Of a DNA stretch of 11,956 nucleotides, positions 11,157 to 11,956 are shown piece by piece. Under the pieces are notes generated by a model. The model searched no databases and was not told the origin of the DNA. It saw only the letters and a program-made list of their open reading frames with translations. This stretch comes from Actinomycetota bacterium (lineage in GTDB: Bacteria > Actinomycetota > Thermoleophilia > Gaiellales > Gaiellaceae), in assembly GCA_013817555.1 (NCBI GenBank), contig JACDCN010000033.1, positions 1 to 11,956 on the forward strand, read 5' to 3'. Every line of letters starts with the position of its first letter. Position 1 is the stretch's first letter. The translations under genes were made by a program, and so were the position numbers.

Positions 11157-11170
11157 CGAACATATGTTCG
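11157..11170. promoter_or_regulatory. SOS (LexA) box 1
   Basis: CGAACATATGTTCG is a perfect palindrome matching the Gram-positive/actinobacterial SOS box CGAAC-N4-GTTCG. It lies between the putative -35 and -10 of the LysM gene. Confidence 0.85.
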
Positions 11171-11179
11171 TCACAGTTA

Positions 11180-11193
11180 CGAACGCATGTTCG
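11180..11193. promoter_or_regulatory. SOS (LexA) box 2, covering the start codon
   Basis: CGAACGCATGTTCG has the same CGAAC-N4-GTTCG arms. Its centre is 23 bp from that of box 1, about two helical turns, and it contains the ATG at 11187-11189. Two boxes would allow tight, possibly cooperative repression. Confidence 0.78.
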
Positions 11194-11426
11194 GTCGAAT
11201 CACTATCGTTCTCGTCGTCGCGGTTGTTCTCTGGGCTGTCTTCGCCCGCGACACGGGCGCAGGCCCGCCTCAGCGCTACCACACCGTGCGAGCAGGAGAC
11301 ACGCTGTGGTCGATCGCCGACGCGAAGTTCCCGGGAGACCCGCGCGAGGGCGTGTGGGAGCTCCAGCGCAGAAACGAGCTCGAGGGGGCAACCATAGTCC
11401 CTGGCCAGCGGCTGGCGCTTCCGTAG
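11187..11426 (+). CDS. Membrane-anchored LysM protein, probable SOS-induced division inhibitor (YneA-like)
   Basis: The 79-aa protein has an N-terminal hydrophobic segment (ITIVLVVAVVLWAVFA, residues 5-20) and one LysM peptidoglycan-binding domain: YHTVRAGDTLWSIADAKFPG, then VWELQRRNELEGATIVPGQR (about 31-77). This architecture, a short N-terminal anchor plus LysM, matches YneA and its relatives, which are LexA-regulated and halt septation after DNA damage. Two SOS boxes cover its promoter and start codon, and a perfect box is rarely accidental. ATG 11187 has no ribosome site, consistent with a leaderless or very short 5' leader. In many actinobacteria the yneA-like gene lies beside lexA; lexA is not in this window. 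The inhibitor role is inferred. Confidence 0.85.
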   Translation: MFGRITIVLVVAVVLWAVFARDTGAGPPQRYHTVRAGDTLWSIADAKFPGDPREGVWELQRRNELEGATIVPGQRLALP

Positions 11427-11481
11427 CTCGTCACTCCTGATATGAACGGGCGGCCAACTTTCCCGCTCGAAAAGGAGATCC

Positions 11482-11934
11482 ATGGCCAGCGAACGCATCC
11501 TCGAGCTGCTCCGGCGGCCGGTCGATCAGGACGAGCACACGGAGATCCGGGAGCTCTGGAAGACCCACTCGATCGCGGAGGACAATCGTGACCTGCCAGG
11601 GCTGATCTCGACGCTGACCGAGGATTGCGTCTACGAGGTGCTCGGCACGGGCGCCCGGTGGGAGGGCCACGAAGGCGCAGCCCGCTTCTATTCCGAGCTT
11701 CTGACTGCCTTCCCCGATATTCACTTCGACCTCCAGTACATCGTCATCGGACCGCAAGGGGTCTGCGAGGAGGCCCGCGTGACGGCGACGCACGAAGCCC
11801 GCTGGCTCGACAACGAGCCGAGCGGCGAGCGGCTCGAGTGGCGAAACGCGATCTTCTTCCCCTGGGATCCCAAGGCCAGGAAGTTCAAGGGTGAGATGGT
11901 CTACACGGATCTCGCGTTTCCTGGCGCGAGCTGA
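11482..11934 (+). CDS. SnoaL/NTF2-like domain protein
   Basis: The 150-aa protein is a single alpha+beta barrel of the nuclear transport factor 2 fold, SnoaL/ester-cyclase-like branch. It has helices at the N-terminus (ERILELLRRPVDQDEHTEIR), then LISTLTEDCVYEVLGTGARW, EGHEGAARFYSELLTAFPDI and HFDLQYIVIGPQGVCEEARV, ending with strands around RLEWRNAIFFPWD. The pattern 'TEDCVYEV...G...GHEGAARFY.ELL.AFPDI' is classic for the family. Members include polyketide cyclases, dehydratases and binding proteins, so no substrate can be assigned. AAAGGAG at 11471-11477, 4 nt before ATG 11482, fixes the start. A 55-bp gap separates it from the LysM gene; co-transcription under SOS control is possible but unproven. 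Confidence 0.88.
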   Translation: MASERILELLRRPVDQDEHTEIRELWKTHSIAEDNRDLPGLISTLTEDCVYEVLGTGARWEGHEGAARFYSELLTAFPDIHFDLQYIVIGPQGVCEEARVTATHEARWLDNEPSGERLEWRNAIFFPWDPKARKFKGEMVYTDLAFPGAS

Positions 11935-11956
11935 CTACGACTTCTACACAGCGACG

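Noticed and set aside
9550..11163. Long minus-strand open frame (537 codons) opposite the secreted hydrolase
   Set aside because: The plus strand has a signal peptide and catalytic motifs. The minus product is low-complexity basic sequence.

Overview
The window is GC-rich, dense, and uses GTG starts, overlapping stop/start codons and short 5' leaders. The gene content suggests an uncultured Actinomycetota genome, probably a soil Thermoleophilia/Gaiellales-type lineage. The supporting features are an RPLGIGEILD-type membrane protein, a DUF6529 plus cytochrome c pair, actinobacterial CGAAC-N4-GTTCG SOS boxes and TAGACT -10 elements. The taxonomic placement is inference.

Three regions can be separated. 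(1) Positions 1-269 are chromosome and hold the 5' end of a minus-strand membrane protein gene. (2) Positions about 270-6592 are an integrated mobile element or genomic island of about 6.3 kb. It sits in the 3' half of a minus-strand tRNA-Arg(CCG) gene. The 47-nt 3' part of the tRNA (6546-6592) is repeated at 270-321, where it carries a 5-nt insertion in the T loop. A 22-bp sequence made of two 11-bp-spaced copies of CGTGACACGG lies just inside each end (412-433 and 6455-6476), as expected for integrase arm-type sites. The island carries an intact tyrosine integrase with two small genes translationally coupled upstream. It also has a decayed P4/D5-type primase-helicase remnant and a tandem pair of paralogous small predicted beta proteins. 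The cargo is a GNAT acetyltransferase, an ATP-dependent DNA ligase consisting of the nucleotidyltransferase domain alone, and several small proteins: one highly charged, one with 16-residue repeats, one single-pass membrane microprotein and one cysteine-containing. An element-borne bidirectional terminator closes the right end.

(3) Positions 6593-11956 are chromosome again. The plus-strand run holds a frameshifted DUF6529 membrane protein, a membrane-anchored c-type cytochrome, and an enolase-superfamily epimerase overlapping a DUF1611 P-loop protein. It continues with a secreted TIM-barrel glycoside-hydrolase-like protein, a small membrane-anchored LysM protein and a SnoaL/NTF2-like protein. 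The epimerase/DUF1611 pair matches the DgcA-DgcN pair described for D-glutamate catabolism: DgcN N-acetylates D-Glu and DgcA epimerises the product to N-acetyl-L-Glu. The LysM gene is preceded by two SOS boxes, one between the -35 and the start and one covering the start codon. This points to a LexA-controlled, YneA-like division inhibitor.

The best leads for something undescribed are the 11-bp-period tandem doublets of different sequence inside the island, the island's unfamiliar small-gene cargo next to a minimal ligase, the tandem paralog pair at the integrase end, and the double-SOS-box LysM gene.
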